The notes beneath the pieces were generated by a model. The model saw only the letters and a program-made list of their open reading frames with translations. It was not told where the DNA came from and searched no databases. Source: Prevotellaceae bacterium UBA1075 (GTDB lineage: Bacteria; Bacteroidota; Bacteroidia; Bacteroidales; Bacteroidaceae). Taken from it: 55,110 nt of DNA. A program made the position numbers and the translations under genes. Below are positions 41,806 to 50,523 of the stretch, piece by piece (position 1 is the first letter of the stretch; every line of letters begins with the position of its first letter). The stretch covers positions 1 through 55,110 of the forward strand of contig DCCS01000017.1 of NCBI GenBank assembly GCA_002316015.1. The letters are read 5' to 3'.

Positions 41806-42822
41806 CTATTGGGAACTGTGCTTCCTGGCCTGGCGCAAGGCTTTCTTGATGGGGCGTGCCTCCACGCCCTCAAAGGTCATCTTGACGGGGGCGATGGTTC
41901 CGTCTTCCCGGAACACGAGGCGGTCGATGCACGTCTCGCGGTAATTCCCGTCGGATTGGTCGAGCGGACGGCGGTGGTACACGATGTAGTACTCGTCCTT
42001 GCCGGGTATCTGGAGCACGGAATGGTGTCCTGCCCCGCGTGCCACGCTGTCGTCCTTCTGCAGTATCTTGCCCTTGCGCTCAAAGGGGCCGAAGGGCGTG
42101 TCGGCTATAGCATAGGCCACACAATAGTCGGGGCCTGTCCATCCGCCTTCGCTCCACATAAAGTAGTATTTCCCCTTGCGCTTGAGCATGAACGGGCCTT
42201 CCACATAACTCTCGCTCGGGGTCACCTCATGGAACAGCTGGCCGTCGGGCCAGGGGATGATAGAGAGCAGGTCGGGGCTCAGGCGGCACATGTTGCAGTG
42301 CCGCCAGCCGCCGTAGTACATATAGTACTGCCCGTCGTCGTCACGGAACACAAACTGGTCGATGGGCTGCGCGCCGTTGACAATCTCGTTGACGAGTGGC
42401 TTGCCCAGGGCATCCACATAGGGGCCTTCGGGCTTGTCGGCCACGGCAACCCCTATTCCGCCCACCTCGCCCTCGTGCACATCGTTGGCGCCGAAGAAGA
42501 GGTAGTATCTGTTGTTGGCCTCGATGATGGACGGGGCCCACAGGGCGCGCCGTAGCCAGCTGATGTTCTTCTGCTCGAGCACGCGCTCATGCTTGGTCCA
42601 GTTCACCAGGTCGGTGCTGGAGAAGGCATCGAAATAGAGCTGTTCGTCGAATGGTGCGCTGTAGGTGGGGAACACCCAGTACTTTCCGCCCATGACGGCA
42701 GCCTCCGGGTCGGCATACATACCGTGGAATATAGGATTCCCACTGCGCTTCTTGTCCTTGGCGCAGGCGGGTGCAGCGGTCAGCACAAGTCCTGCAAGGA
42801 CGATGGATAATACCTTTTTCAT
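41806..42822 (-). CDS. Secreted glycoside hydrolase family 43 protein
   Basis: A five-bladed beta-propeller hydrolase, probably acting on arabinose- or xylose-containing glycans. It has a signal peptide (MKKVLSIVLAGLVLTAAPA), possibly a weak lipoprotein site at Cys20. The catalytic base Asp38 is in YADPEAAV. The pKa-modulating Asp is in QPIDQFVFRDDDG and the catalytic acid Glu in SYVEGPFML. The mature protein is about 318 residues, a single catalytic domain. The ATG at 42822 is chosen because upstream frame codons extend into unrelated sequence. It is the last gene of the minus-strand series, 49 bp after the UPF0210 gene. The specific activity is unknown. Confidence 0.9.
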   Translation of the reverse strand: MKKVLSIVLAGLVLTAAPACAKDKKRSGNPIFHGMYADPEAAVMGGKYWVFPTYSAPFDEQLYFDAFSSTDLVNWTKHERVLEQKNISWLRRALWAPSIIEANNRYYLFFGANDVHEGEVGGIGVAVADKPEGPYVDALGKPLVNEIVNGAQPIDQFVFRDDDGQYYMYYGGWRHCNMCRLSPDLLSIIPWPDGQLFHEVTPSESYVEGPFMLKRKGKYYFMWSEGGWTGPDYCVAYAIADTPFGPFERKGKILQKDDSVARGAGHHSVLQIPGKDEYYIVYHRRPLDQSDGNYRETCIDRLVFREDGTIAPVKMTFEGVEARPIKKALRQARKHSSQ

Positions 42823-42871
42823 ATATCTCTTGTGTCTTTTCTTTGTGTGTGACGGCCTGTCATGTGTCCGC

Positions 42872-44236
42872 TTAATTCTTGAACGAGTGGATGGGGGCTG
42901 GGATGCGTCCCTTGCGGTTGACGAACGCTGCGCAGCTGAATCCATTGACAGGCATGATGGGGGCATAGCCGAGCAGGCCTCCGAACTCCACCGTCTCACC
43001 CACGTTCTTGCCTATCACGGGAATGATGCGCACGGCTGTAGTCTTTTGGTTGACCATGCCTATGGCGGCCTCGTCGGCGATGATTCCGCTGATGGTGGTG
43101 GCAGGGGTGTCGCCAGGAATGGCTATCATGTCCAGTCCCACCGAGCAGACACAGGTCATGGCCTCCAGTTTCTCCAGTGTCAGAGCGCCTGCCTGCACTG
43201 CGTCTATCATGCCCTGGTCCTCGCTGACAGGGATAAACGCCCCGCTCAGGCCACCCACATAGCTGCTGGCCATCACGCCCCCCTTCTTCACCTGGTCGTT
43301 CAGAAGGGCCAAGGCCGCTGTCGTGCCTGGCGCGCCTGCGTGTTCCAGACCTATCTCGCGCAGGATGTCGGCCACCGAGTCGCCCACTGCGGGAGTTGGG
43401 GCAAGGCTCAAGTCGATAATCCCGAAGGGGATGCCCAGGCGGCGTGAGGCTTCCTGTGCCACATACTGTCCCACGCGGGTAATCTTGAACGCCGTCCTCT
43501 TGATGGTCTCACAGAGCACCTCGAAACTTGCCCCGCGTATGCCCTTCAGCACATGGTGCACCACACCTGGCCCGCTCACACCCACATTGATGATGGCGTC
43601 CGCCTCGCTCACTCCGTGGAAAGCGCCTGCCATGAAGGGATTGTCATCGGGCGCGTTGCACAGCACCACCAGTTTTCCGCATCCCAGCGAGTCGTTCCCT
43701 TTGGTTTCCTCGGCAGTCTGCAGGATGACCTCTCCCATCAGTCTTACAGCGTCCATGTTGATCCCCGTCTTGGTGCTGCCCACGTTCACGCTGCTGCAGA
43801 TGCGTTCTGTGCAGGCCATGGCACGGGGTATGGAACGGATGAGGAGTTCGTCAGAACGCGTCATGCCCTTGCTCACCACCGCGCTGTAGCCTCCCAGGAA
43901 ATTCACGCCCACCTCTTTGGCAGCCTTGTCCAAAGTCTGTGCGACGCGCACATAATCCTCTGTCGTGCGGCAGCATGCGCCTCCCACCAGGCTGATGGGT
44001 GTGATGGACACGCGCTTGTTGACAATGGGGATGCCTATCTCGCGGCTGATGTCCTCGCCGGTGGACACCAGGTCCCGGGCCAGGCCTGTTATCTTGTCAT
44101 ATATCTTGCGGCAGCATGCGTCCAGGTCCTTGTCGGCACATTCCAGCAAGTTTATGCCCATGGTGATGGTGCGCACATCCAGTGTCTCCTCCTCTACCAT
44201 CTTGTTGGTTTCGAGTACCTCGTTTATGCTAATCAT
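42872..44236 (-). CDS. UPF0210 (PFL-like, DUF711) protein
   Basis: A 454-residue protein of the UPF0210 family, related in fold to pyruvate formate-lyase-like proteins but without a visible glycyl-radical loop; its reaction is unknown. Sequence hallmarks seen are LDVRTITMGINLLEC near the N-terminus, VNKRVSITPISLVGGAC, NVGVSGPGVVHHVLKG and DLSLAPTPAVGDSVADIL. The ATG at 44236 is used rather than a TTG at 44263. It lies 46 bp after the ACT-domain UPF0237 gene. The two are a conserved neighbour pair in many bacteria, which suggests that the ACT protein senses a ligand for this one. Confidence 0.9.
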   Translation of the reverse strand: MISINEVLETNKMVEEETLDVRTITMGINLLECADKDLDACCRKIYDKITGLARDLVSTGEDISREIGIPIVNKRVSITPISLVGGACCRTTEDYVRVAQTLDKAAKEVGVNFLGGYSAVVSKGMTRSDELLIRSIPRAMACTERICSSVNVGSTKTGINMDAVRLMGEVILQTAEETKGNDSLGCGKLVVLCNAPDDNPFMAGAFHGVSEADAIINVGVSGPGVVHHVLKGIRGASFEVLCETIKRTAFKITRVGQYVAQEASRRLGIPFGIIDLSLAPTPAVGDSVADILREIGLEHAGAPGTTAALALLNDQVKKGGVMASSYVGGLSGAFIPVSEDQGMIDAVQAGALTLEKLEAMTCVCSVGLDMIAIPGDTPATTISGIIADEAAIGMVNQKTTAVRIIPVIGKNVGETVEFGGLLGYAPIMPVNGFSCAAFVNRKGRIPAPIHSFKN

Positions 44237-44282
44237 AATGCTGTGTGTAACGTTATAGTGCAAAGTGTGGTGCAGCTCAGTC

Positions 44283-44555
44283 TCAGATGCGGTGCATTTT
44301 CTCGAAGATGGCTTCCTTCTGGCACTTTATCTGTACGCCCAGTTCTGTGCCCACCTGTTCCAGTTCGTTTGCCACCATGGTGAAGTCCTTGGTGCATGCG
44401 GCGGTGTCGGCGATCATCATCATGTTGAAGTATCCCTGGACGATGGTTTGTGTGATGTCAAGAATGTTTATCCCGCTTTCGGCCAAGTAGGTGCAAACTC
44501 GTGCGATGATGCCTGTCGTGTCCTTTCCGACCACGGTAATGATAATCTTTTCCAT
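44283..44555 (-). CDS. UPF0237 ACT-domain protein
   Basis: A 90-residue single ACT domain (MEKIIITVVGKDTTGIIARVC), of the kind that binds amino acids. GKDTTGIIA is the ligand loop and ILDITQTIVQGYF follows. It is the small partner of UPF0210 proteins. The ATG at 44555 is 11 bp after the stop of the 77-residue gene. The longer frame upstream is non-coding. The ligand is unknown. Confidence 0.93.
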   Translation of the reverse strand: MEKIIITVVGKDTTGIIARVCTYLAESGINILDITQTIVQGYFNMMMIADTAACTKDFTMVANELEQVGTELGVQIKCQKEAIFEKMHRI

Positions 44556-44566
44556 GCTGTTTCTTT

Positions 44567-44800
44567 TTATGTGTTGTGTTCTTTTTGCTGCTTCTTCCTT
44601 TGCCGCCTCTCCAGGGACAGCATTTCGTCCAGTGTCGCGGTAACCTTTTGGGTTCCCCCTATCCATATGGTGAAGGGCTCCTCGCGCGTCAGCCTGTGCC
44701 ACTCTGTGATGTTCCCATGGTGGTCGCATTGCACAGAGACGGGACCCTCGATCGTGTGCGCGTCCGCCGTGCGCAGTCTGTGGTAAGCCTTGCAGTCCAC
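44567..44800 (-). CDS. Small protein of unknown function, GTG start
   Basis: A 77-residue frame that I do not recognise. It has a plausible compact fold (IEGPVSVQCDHHGNITEWH, then EEPFTIWIGG) and a charged tail (ERRQRKKQQKEH). The only usable start is GTG at 44800; there is no ATG before residue 59. It begins 30 bp after the DUF4296 stop, in the same reading frame, and ends 11 bp before the ACT gene, so the tight spacing favours a real gene. A stop-codon read-through of DUF4296 is an alternative. Confidence 0.65.
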   Translation of the reverse strand: MDCKAYHRLRTADAHTIEGPVSVQCDHHGNITEWHRLTREEPFTIWIGGTQKVTATLDEMLSLERRQRKKQQKEHNT

Positions 44801-44830
44801 TTCAGTATTGTTGTCTGTTGTCTTTTCTTG

Positions 44831-45907
44831 TCAGTGTCTTGCCTTGCGTCTGGGAACCATGCCGCTCCTGGGGGAGGCGGGAGGCATTTCATTCTCTTTC
44901 CGCATCTGCCCTGTCGTGGCATGGGGGCGCGCCTCGTGCAGCTGGAGGGGCTCTGGTCTCTGCTTGAGTGGAACTCTTTGTGGGGAGGCCGGAATCGCCG
45001 CCCCGGCCGTAGAATCCCCCTCCCTGGATTTTGCCGAGTCGGCGCTCGTCTCGCCGGGGCTTTTCACTTCAGAGTCCGCAGCGGGTTTCCTGTGCATTCT
45101 GACAAGTGAAATATCCTGGAGCAGCAGGGCCTCTGCCATATTCTTCCCCTGTCCGTCACCTGCGGTTTGCTCATGCGTTGGCATGAAGACCATTGCCGTG
45201 ACCGATGTGGGCTTGATACTGTCAAGCGGTGGGGTTGGGCTGTAGGAAATCTCTGTTTCCCTGTTGCCAAGCATGTGTGAGGTGACACTCACCACGGTGT
45301 CATTCTCATAATGCAGTATCAGTTGCACGCACACATCGGGCAGATTGCCTTGTGCTATCTTCTGGCTGTTGCAGTACCATGTGAATGAGTCACCGGCATG
45401 TGTCGCGGTGTCGGCTTCCCAGTTGAGCACAAGCAGGTTGTGCAGGATATCCGGCATCAGCACCGTGTGCCGCATTCCAGTCCATACGTTTGCCGTGTCG
45501 CCCTGGGTCGTCAGCCGGGCGTACTTGCCCATCGCGTCATGGCCGCCGTTCCCCGTTCCCGCATTTCCACCCAGAGCCTCGACCTTGTCACACACATGTG
45601 CGCAGATGACCGCAAACTGCTCCGAGTTGGCGCTGTAATAAATCATCGAGGAGTCGAAGACCGCCTCCTCGATGTTGTGTTTCTTGAGTGCGGCACGGAT
45701 ATATATGTATCTCATCTCCTCCATGCTTTGTGTGCCGCTGTAGGCTTCGGCCATTCCCTGTGCCAGGTGATAGTCCACGAGCAATTCCTCCATTTGCGTG
45801 GGGGAAAGTATTCCCGAGGGTCTCTTTGGCTTGCACGAGACGATTGCGAGAAGCATGGCGCCTGTCACCATCATCATGCGGAGCGTCTGGCGGGTGGCTT
45901 TCATCAT
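44831..45907 (-). CDS. DUF4296 lipoprotein with long C-terminal extension
   Basis: A lipoprotein of 358 residues. The signal ends in a lipobox LAIVSC (Cys about 25). The DUF4296 domain follows directly, with SGILSPTQMEELLVDYHLAQGMAEAY and AVFDSSMIYYSANSEQF (about residues 30-110). The middle region ends with LLLQDISLVRMHRKP. The last 90 or so residues are low-complexity, rich in Ala, Ser, Pro, Arg and Glu. The function is unknown. The ATG at 45907 overlaps the lspA stop as ATGA, so the two are coupled, and LspA is the peptidase that would process this lipoprotein signal. Confidence 0.87.
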   Translation of the reverse strand: MMKATRQTLRMMMVTGAMLLAIVSCKPKRPSGILSPTQMEELLVDYHLAQGMAEAYSGTQSMEEMRYIYIRAALKKHNIEEAVFDSSMIYYSANSEQFAVICAHVCDKVEALGGNAGTGNGGHDAMGKYARLTTQGDTANVWTGMRHTVLMPDILHNLLVLNWEADTATHAGDSFTWYCNSQKIAQGNLPDVCVQLILHYENDTVVSVTSHMLGNRETEISYSPTPPLDSIKPTSVTAMVFMPTHEQTAGDGQGKNMAEALLLQDISLVRMHRKPAADSEVKSPGETSADSAKSREGDSTAGAAIPASPQRVPLKQRPEPLQLHEARPHATTGQMRKENEMPPASPRSGMVPRRKARH

Positions 45908-46515
45908 GACTGGAACACCTTGCGGTGGAATATCAACAGAGCCACAACACCGCAGGATATGCAGGCGTCTGCCAGGTTGAATATGGGGCTGAAGAAGATA
46001 AAATGATTTCCCCCAATCCAGGGAAGCCATCCAGGCCAGTCCCATTCCACCAGCGGGAAGTAGAACATGTCCACCACGCGCCCCGTCATCATGCCTCCGT
46101 AGCCTGTTCCCCAGGGAACGAACTCGGCCACCATGGGGGCGGGCGGGTTGTTGAACACCATGCCGTAGAAGAGGCTGTCAATGATGTTGCCGGCCGCTCC
46201 TGCGGTAATCAGAACCAGGCACATCAGCAGTCCCCATGACACCCCCCGGCGTATATTGCGGTGGATGACCCAGCAGAGCACGGCCACGGCCACGATACGG
46301 AATGAGGTGAGGAAGTACTTGTTGAAAATCTCGGCCCCAAAAGCCATGCCAGGGTTCTCGGTGAAGAGAATCTGGAACCAGTCTGTCACATGGATGCTCT
46401 GGTGCAGGTACATGTGTGTCTTCACTGCCACCTTGATGATCTGGTCTGCCATCAGGATGAGCAGGGACACCAGCACGGCCGCCGTGGCCTGTTTGCGCTT
46501 CCTTGAAATGTTCAC
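45904..46515 (-). CDS. lspA: Lipoprotein signal peptidase (SPase II)
   Basis: An inner-membrane aspartic protease that removes signal peptides from prolipoproteins after lipidation. The catalytic aspartates are Asp113 in AGAAGNIIDSLFYG and Asp183 in IFNLADACIS. Asn in FTENPGMAFG is also conserved. Length of 203 residues with an extended periplasmic loop (VPWGTGYGGMMTGRVVDMF) is typical of Bacteroidetes LspA. It shares a 4-bp ATGA overlap with the downstream DUF4296 lipoprotein gene and follows the TraR/DksA-like gene by 76 bp. The order ileS-dksA-lspA is a familiar Bacteroidetes arrangement. Confidence 0.96.
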   Translation of the reverse strand: MNISRKRKQATAAVLVSLLILMADQIIKVAVKTHMYLHQSIHVTDWFQILFTENPGMAFGAEIFNKYFLTSFRIVAVAVLCWVIHRNIRRGVSWGLLMCLVLITAGAAGNIIDSLFYGMVFNNPPAPMVAEFVPWGTGYGGMMTGRVVDMFYFPLVEWDWPGWLPWIGGNHFIFFSPIFNLADACISCGVVALLIFHRKVFQS

Positions 46516-46548
46516 TTTGTCTGGTGTTCTATACCTTATATATACATT

Positions 46549-46565
46549 ATGCGCGCGCGTGCGCG
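46549..46565. other. Alternating purine-pyrimidine tract (possible Z-DNA)
   Basis: ATGCGCGCGCGTGCGCG alternates purine and pyrimidine over 17 bases, in the 76-bp gap between the TraR/DksA-like gene and lspA. A shorter TATATATACAT tract lies just before it. Such sequence is prone to Z-DNA under negative supercoiling; an effect here is only inferred. Confidence 0.6.
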
Positions 46566-46591
46566 GTTTTCGCTGCTGCCAGCCAGCGCCT

Positions 46592-46981
46592 TCAGCGGCG
46601 CTTCTTGTCCCTCGCGTTTTTGGCCTCGATAGACAGGGTGGCGTGCGGCACGGCTCTCAGGCGCTCCTTCGGAATCAGTTTCCCGGTCTCGCGGCAGATG
46701 CCGTACGTCTTGTTGTCTATGCGCACAAGCGCGGCCTCCAGTCCCTGTATGAATTTCTGGGCACGTGCGGCCATGCTTATAAGCGCTTCCTTGCTTTGCG
46801 TCTCGCTGCCCTCCTCAAGCACGTGGTAGGTGGGCATCGTGTCATCCACGCCATTGTTGTTGCGGTTGTTCAACTGGTCGATGAGTACATTGTAGTCGTG
46901 CCTGGCCACCTTGAGTTTCTCCAGGATAATCTTTCTGAACTCTTCGAGTTCCTCATCGGAATATCTGAGTTTCTCTTCCAT
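46592..46981 (-). CDS. TraR/DksA-family protein with degenerate zinc finger
   Basis: A 129-residue regulator of the DksA/TraR superfamily, which binds RNA polymerase through the secondary channel. The N-terminal coiled-coil region is EELEEFRKIILEKLKVARHD. The zinc-finger region reads YGICRETGKLIPKERLRAVPHATLSIEAK. Only one of the usual four cysteines (Cys96) remains; the other positions are Thr, Ser and Ala. Degenerate fingers are known in several DksA subgroups, so it may be functional without zinc. The ATG at 46981 is set by the MEEKLRYSDEE start. It lies between ileS and lspA. Confidence 0.9.
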   Translation of the reverse strand: MEEKLRYSDEELEEFRKIILEKLKVARHDYNVLIDQLNNRNNNGVDDTMPTYHVLEEGSETQSKEALISMAARAQKFIQGLEAALVRIDNKTYGICRETGKLIPKERLRAVPHATLSIEAKNARDKKRR

Positions 46982-47037
46982 ATCCTTTATGTTTGCGTTT
47001 TCCTGTTTGTTTCTGATGCGTTCTGCGGTGGTGCCTC

Positions 47038-50000
47038 TCACACTTTGCGTACAGAGATTTCCGTTCCTTCGGCACGCACGCTGTCGGCCAGCACCTGCTG
47101 TGCGATGTACTTCCCGAACCGCCGCAGGCACTTCTCGTTTTCTTCGGTTGCGGGCACGGTCACATGTATGCGGTCGGTAATCTCGAAGCCGCTCTCCTTG
47201 CGCAGGGTCTGTATGCTGCGCACCAGTTCGCGTGCCATGCCCTCCAGCCTCAGTTCCTCCGAGATTTCCAGGTCGAGGGCTACGGTCAGGGTGCCCTCGT
47301 TGGCCACGCTCCATCCGGGGATGTCCTGGCTGAAGATTTCCACGTCGCCCAGTTCCACTGTGGCCTGTTCCCCGCCGGCGAGTGCCAGCGTGATGCTCCC
47401 CTCGTGCTCCAGGTGGCTTATCTGCTGTTGCGTCATGGCTTGTACGGCGGCGTTCACTTTCTTCATCTGCGCCCCGAACTTCTTTCCCATGACCCTGAAG
47501 TTGCATTTCACCTGCTTGGTGAGCACTCCCTCGGCCTCCACAAACTCCATCTCCTTGACGTTCACCTCGTCCAGGATGAGTTGTCTCATGGCTTCTATGC
47601 GTGCCCTCTGCAGCGCGTCGGTGGCTGGGATGGCCACTTTCTGCAGAGGCTGCTTCACCACGATCTGCTCCTTCTTGCGCAGGCTGAGAATCATCGAGGT
47701 CAACTGTTGTGCCAGTCTCATGCGTTCCTCCTGCTCCGCGTCAATGCACGACTCGTCGGCTTGCGGGAACGCGCACAGATGCACGCTGGCCACCTGTCCC
47801 TTGCCCGTGCCTCGTCCTGTGGCGCCGGTCAGGTCTCTCCACAGGCGGTCGGCATAGAACGGAGCGATGGGCGACATCAGTTTGGCGATGGTCTCCAGGC
47901 AGGTGTACAGGGTCTGGTATGCGCTCAGTTTGTCGTTGCTCATGGCGTTGCCCCAAAAGCGTTTCTTGCTCAGGCGCACAAACCAGTTGCTCACCTGGTC
48001 CACGGTGAATGCCTGGATGAGACGTCCGGCCTTGGTGGGCTCGTAATCCTCATAGCATTGCTTCACGTCCTTGATGAGCGAGTTGAGGCAAGAGAGCAGC
48101 CAGCGGTCCATCTCGGGACGCTCTTTCACGGGGATGTCCTCTTCCTCGTGGCTCCATCCGTCCACATTTGCATACATGGCCAGGAAGCTGTACGTTTGGG
48201 CCATTTTGCCGAAGAAGGTGCGCGCCACCTCCTTCACGCCCTCCTCGTCAAACTTCAGGTTGTCCCAGGGCGCGCTGTTTGTGATTATGTACCAGCGCAG
48301 TGGGTCGGCTCCATATTGCTCGATGGCTCCGAAGGGATCCACGGCGTTGCCCAGGCGCTTGGACATCTTCATGCCGTTCTTGTCCAGCACCAGGCCGTTG
48401 CTTATCACGGTGCGGTAGGCCACGCTGTCAAATATCATGGTGGCCAGGGCGTGCAGGGTGTAGAACCATCCGCGTGTCTGGTCCACGCCCTCGGCTATGA
48501 AGTCGGCCGGGAAGGCCAGGCCCTTGTCGATGGCGTCGCGGTGCTCGAAGGGGTAGTGCACCTGTGCGTAGGGCATGGCGCCGCTGTCAAACCACACGTC
48601 AATCAAGTCGGTCTCCCTGGTCAGCACGCTTCCGCTCTTGCCCGTCAACTTGATGTCGTCCACCATGGGGCGGTGCAAGTCGATGCGGTCATAGTTCTCC
48701 TGGCTCATGTCGCCCGGCACGAAGCCTTTTTCCTTCAGCGGGTTGCTGGTCATGATGCCTGCGGCCACACTCTTTTCAATCTCCCGGTACAGTTCCTCAA
48801 GTGACCCGACGCACACTTCCTCGCGTGTGTCCCGGTTGCGCCAGATGGGTAGCGGAGTGCCCCAGTAGCGGCTGCGTGACAGGTTCCAGTCGTTGAGGTT
48901 CTCGAGCCATTTCCCGAAGCGTCCCGTGCCGGTGCTCTCGGGTTTCCAGTGTATGGTGCTGTTCAGTTCCATCATGCGCTCCCTGGCTTTTGACGTGCGT
49001 ATGAACCAGCTGTCCAGGGGGTAATACAGGATGGGCTTGTCGGTGCGCCAGCAGTGTGGGTAGTTGTGCACATGCTTTTCGATGCGGAAGGCCGTGTCCT
49101 GCTCCTTCATCTCGATGGCCATCACCACGTTGAGGTCCATGTCCTTGGCGGCGGCCTTCTCGTCGTATTTGCCGTCCCGGTTGTATTTGGGGTTGTACGC
49201 GTTCTTCACATAGTCTCCGCTGTGCTTCCAGTAGCCCTCGCGCACGCATTGTTCCACAAAGTCAGGACGCATGTCCTCGCGCACGAAGTACTTTCCCTGG
49301 AAGTCCACCATGGGCCTGGTGTCACCGGCCTTGTCTATCACGAACAGGCTGGGTATGCCCGCGTCACGTGCCACCTTTGCGTCATCGGCGCCAAAGGTGG
49401 GCGCGATGTGCACGATGCCCGTACCGTCCTCGGTGGTCACATAGTCGCCGGGGATGATGCGGAAGGCGTCGCTGGTACGGTCCACCACCAGGTCGTTCAC
49501 CAGGTCGCAGGGCTTCACCCAGGGCATCAGCTGCTCATAGTGCAGCCCCACCAGGTCGGTTCCCGCGCCGCGCCACACGGTTTCGTGGGCCGTCATGGCG
49601 CCGTCCTTGTCCTTGGCCATGGGGAAGTATGTCGCCAGGCGTGCCTCTGCCAGGATGTACATGGCCTCCTCGCCGCTGTAGGGATTCTTCCCGCGCACGG
49701 CCACGTATTGTATCTTGGGGCCCACGCACAATGCCGTGTTTGAGGGCAGGGTCCAGGGCGTGGTGGTCCAGGCCAGCGCATACACCGGCAGCCCCCTGGT
49801 GTCAAAGGGCACCTTGTCCAGCAATCTGAACTGTGCGGTCACCGTGGTGTCCTTCACGTCCCGGTAGCATCCTGGCTGGTTGAGCTCGTGGCTCGACAGT
49901 CCCGTGCCGGCCGCCGGGCTGTAGGGCTGTATGGTGTATCCCTTGTAGAGCATGCCATTCTGGTAGAGTTGCTTCAGCAGCCACCAGAGTGTCTCGATGT

Positions 50001-50469
50001 ACTTGTTGTCATAGGTGATGTAGGGGTGCTCCATGTCCACCCAGTAGCCCATGCGCTCGCTCAGGTCGGTCCATTCGCCGGTGTATTTCATCACGTCCTG
50101 CCTGCAACGCTTGTTGTAGTCCTCGATGCTGATGGTGCGTCCGATGTCCTCTTTCGTGATGCCGAGTTCCTTCTCCACACCGAGTTCCACGGGCAGTCCG
50201 TGCGTGTCCCATCCCGCCTTGCGGTGCACCTGCTTGCCGTTCATGGTCTGGTAGCGGCAGAAGGTGTCCTTCAGGCTGCGTGCCAGCACATGGTGAATGC
50301 CCGGGTGGCCGTTTGCCGATGGGGGGCCTTCGAAGAAGACAAACTGTGGGCAGCCCTCTCTCTCCTCTATGCTCTTGTGGAAGAGATCCTCCTCCTCCCA
50401 TTCCTTCAGCATCTGCCGGCCCACCTCGGGGAGGTCCAGACCGTTTCGCTCGGTGAAATTCTTCTTCAT
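47038..50469 (-). CDS. ileS: Isoleucyl-tRNA synthetase
   Basis: A class I synthetase charging tRNA-Ile with isoleucine and editing valine. The 1143-residue protein has a HIGH-type motif in PSANGHPGIHHVLAR (about residues 52-66) and a KMSKR motif in GMKMSKRLGNAVDP (about residue 700). It ends in a long anticodon-binding and C-terminal region. The length and the KMSKR form point to the eukaryote-like type 2 group, known for low mupirocin sensitivity. It follows panB by 54 bp and precedes the TraR/DksA-like gene by 56 bp in the same direction. No separate TAnnTTTG promoter is seen. Confidence 0.97.
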   Translation of the reverse strand: MKKNFTERNGLDLPEVGRQMLKEWEEEDLFHKSIEEREGCPQFVFFEGPPSANGHPGIHHVLARSLKDTFCRYQTMNGKQVHRKAGWDTHGLPVELGVEKELGITKEDIGRTISIEDYNKRCRQDVMKYTGEWTDLSERMGYWVDMEHPYITYDNKYIETLWWLLKQLYQNGMLYKGYTIQPYSPAAGTGLSSHELNQPGCYRDVKDTTVTAQFRLLDKVPFDTRGLPVYALAWTTTPWTLPSNTALCVGPKIQYVAVRGKNPYSGEEAMYILAEARLATYFPMAKDKDGAMTAHETVWRGAGTDLVGLHYEQLMPWVKPCDLVNDLVVDRTSDAFRIIPGDYVTTEDGTGIVHIAPTFGADDAKVARDAGIPSLFVIDKAGDTRPMVDFQGKYFVREDMRPDFVEQCVREGYWKHSGDYVKNAYNPKYNRDGKYDEKAAAKDMDLNVVMAIEMKEQDTAFRIEKHVHNYPHCWRTDKPILYYPLDSWFIRTSKARERMMELNSTIHWKPESTGTGRFGKWLENLNDWNLSRSRYWGTPLPIWRNRDTREEVCVGSLEELYREIEKSVAAGIMTSNPLKEKGFVPGDMSQENYDRIDLHRPMVDDIKLTGKSGSVLTRETDLIDVWFDSGAMPYAQVHYPFEHRDAIDKGLAFPADFIAEGVDQTRGWFYTLHALATMIFDSVAYRTVISNGLVLDKNGMKMSKRLGNAVDPFGAIEQYGADPLRWYIITNSAPWDNLKFDEEGVKEVARTFFGKMAQTYSFLAMYANVDGWSHEEEDIPVKERPEMDRWLLSCLNSLIKDVKQCYEDYEPTKAGRLIQAFTVDQVSNWFVRLSKKRFWGNAMSNDKLSAYQTLYTCLETIAKLMSPIAPFYADRLWRDLTGATGRGTGKGQVASVHLCAFPQADESCIDAEQEERMRLAQQLTSMILSLRKKEQIVVKQPLQKVAIPATDALQRARIEAMRQLILDEVNVKEMEFVEAEGVLTKQVKCNFRVMGKKFGAQMKKVNAAVQAMTQQQISHLEHEGSITLALAGGEQATVELGDVEIFSQDIPGWSVANEGTLTVALDLEISEELRLEGMARELVRSIQTLRKESGFEITDRIHVTVPATEENEKCLRRFGKYIAQQVLADSVRAEGTEISVRKV

Positions 50470-50523
50470 GATGTATCTCTGTCTTTCCTTTTGGGTACTT
50501 GGGTTATGGGAATCTTCCCTGTC

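Noticed and set aside
44567..46045. DUF4296 and the 77-residue gene as one gene broken by a sequencing error
   Set aside because: They are in the same frame separated by one TGA, but the DUF4296 tail is low-complexity, the second frame has its own GTG and normal operon spacing, and I have no evidence of an error; kept as two genes with the alternative noted.
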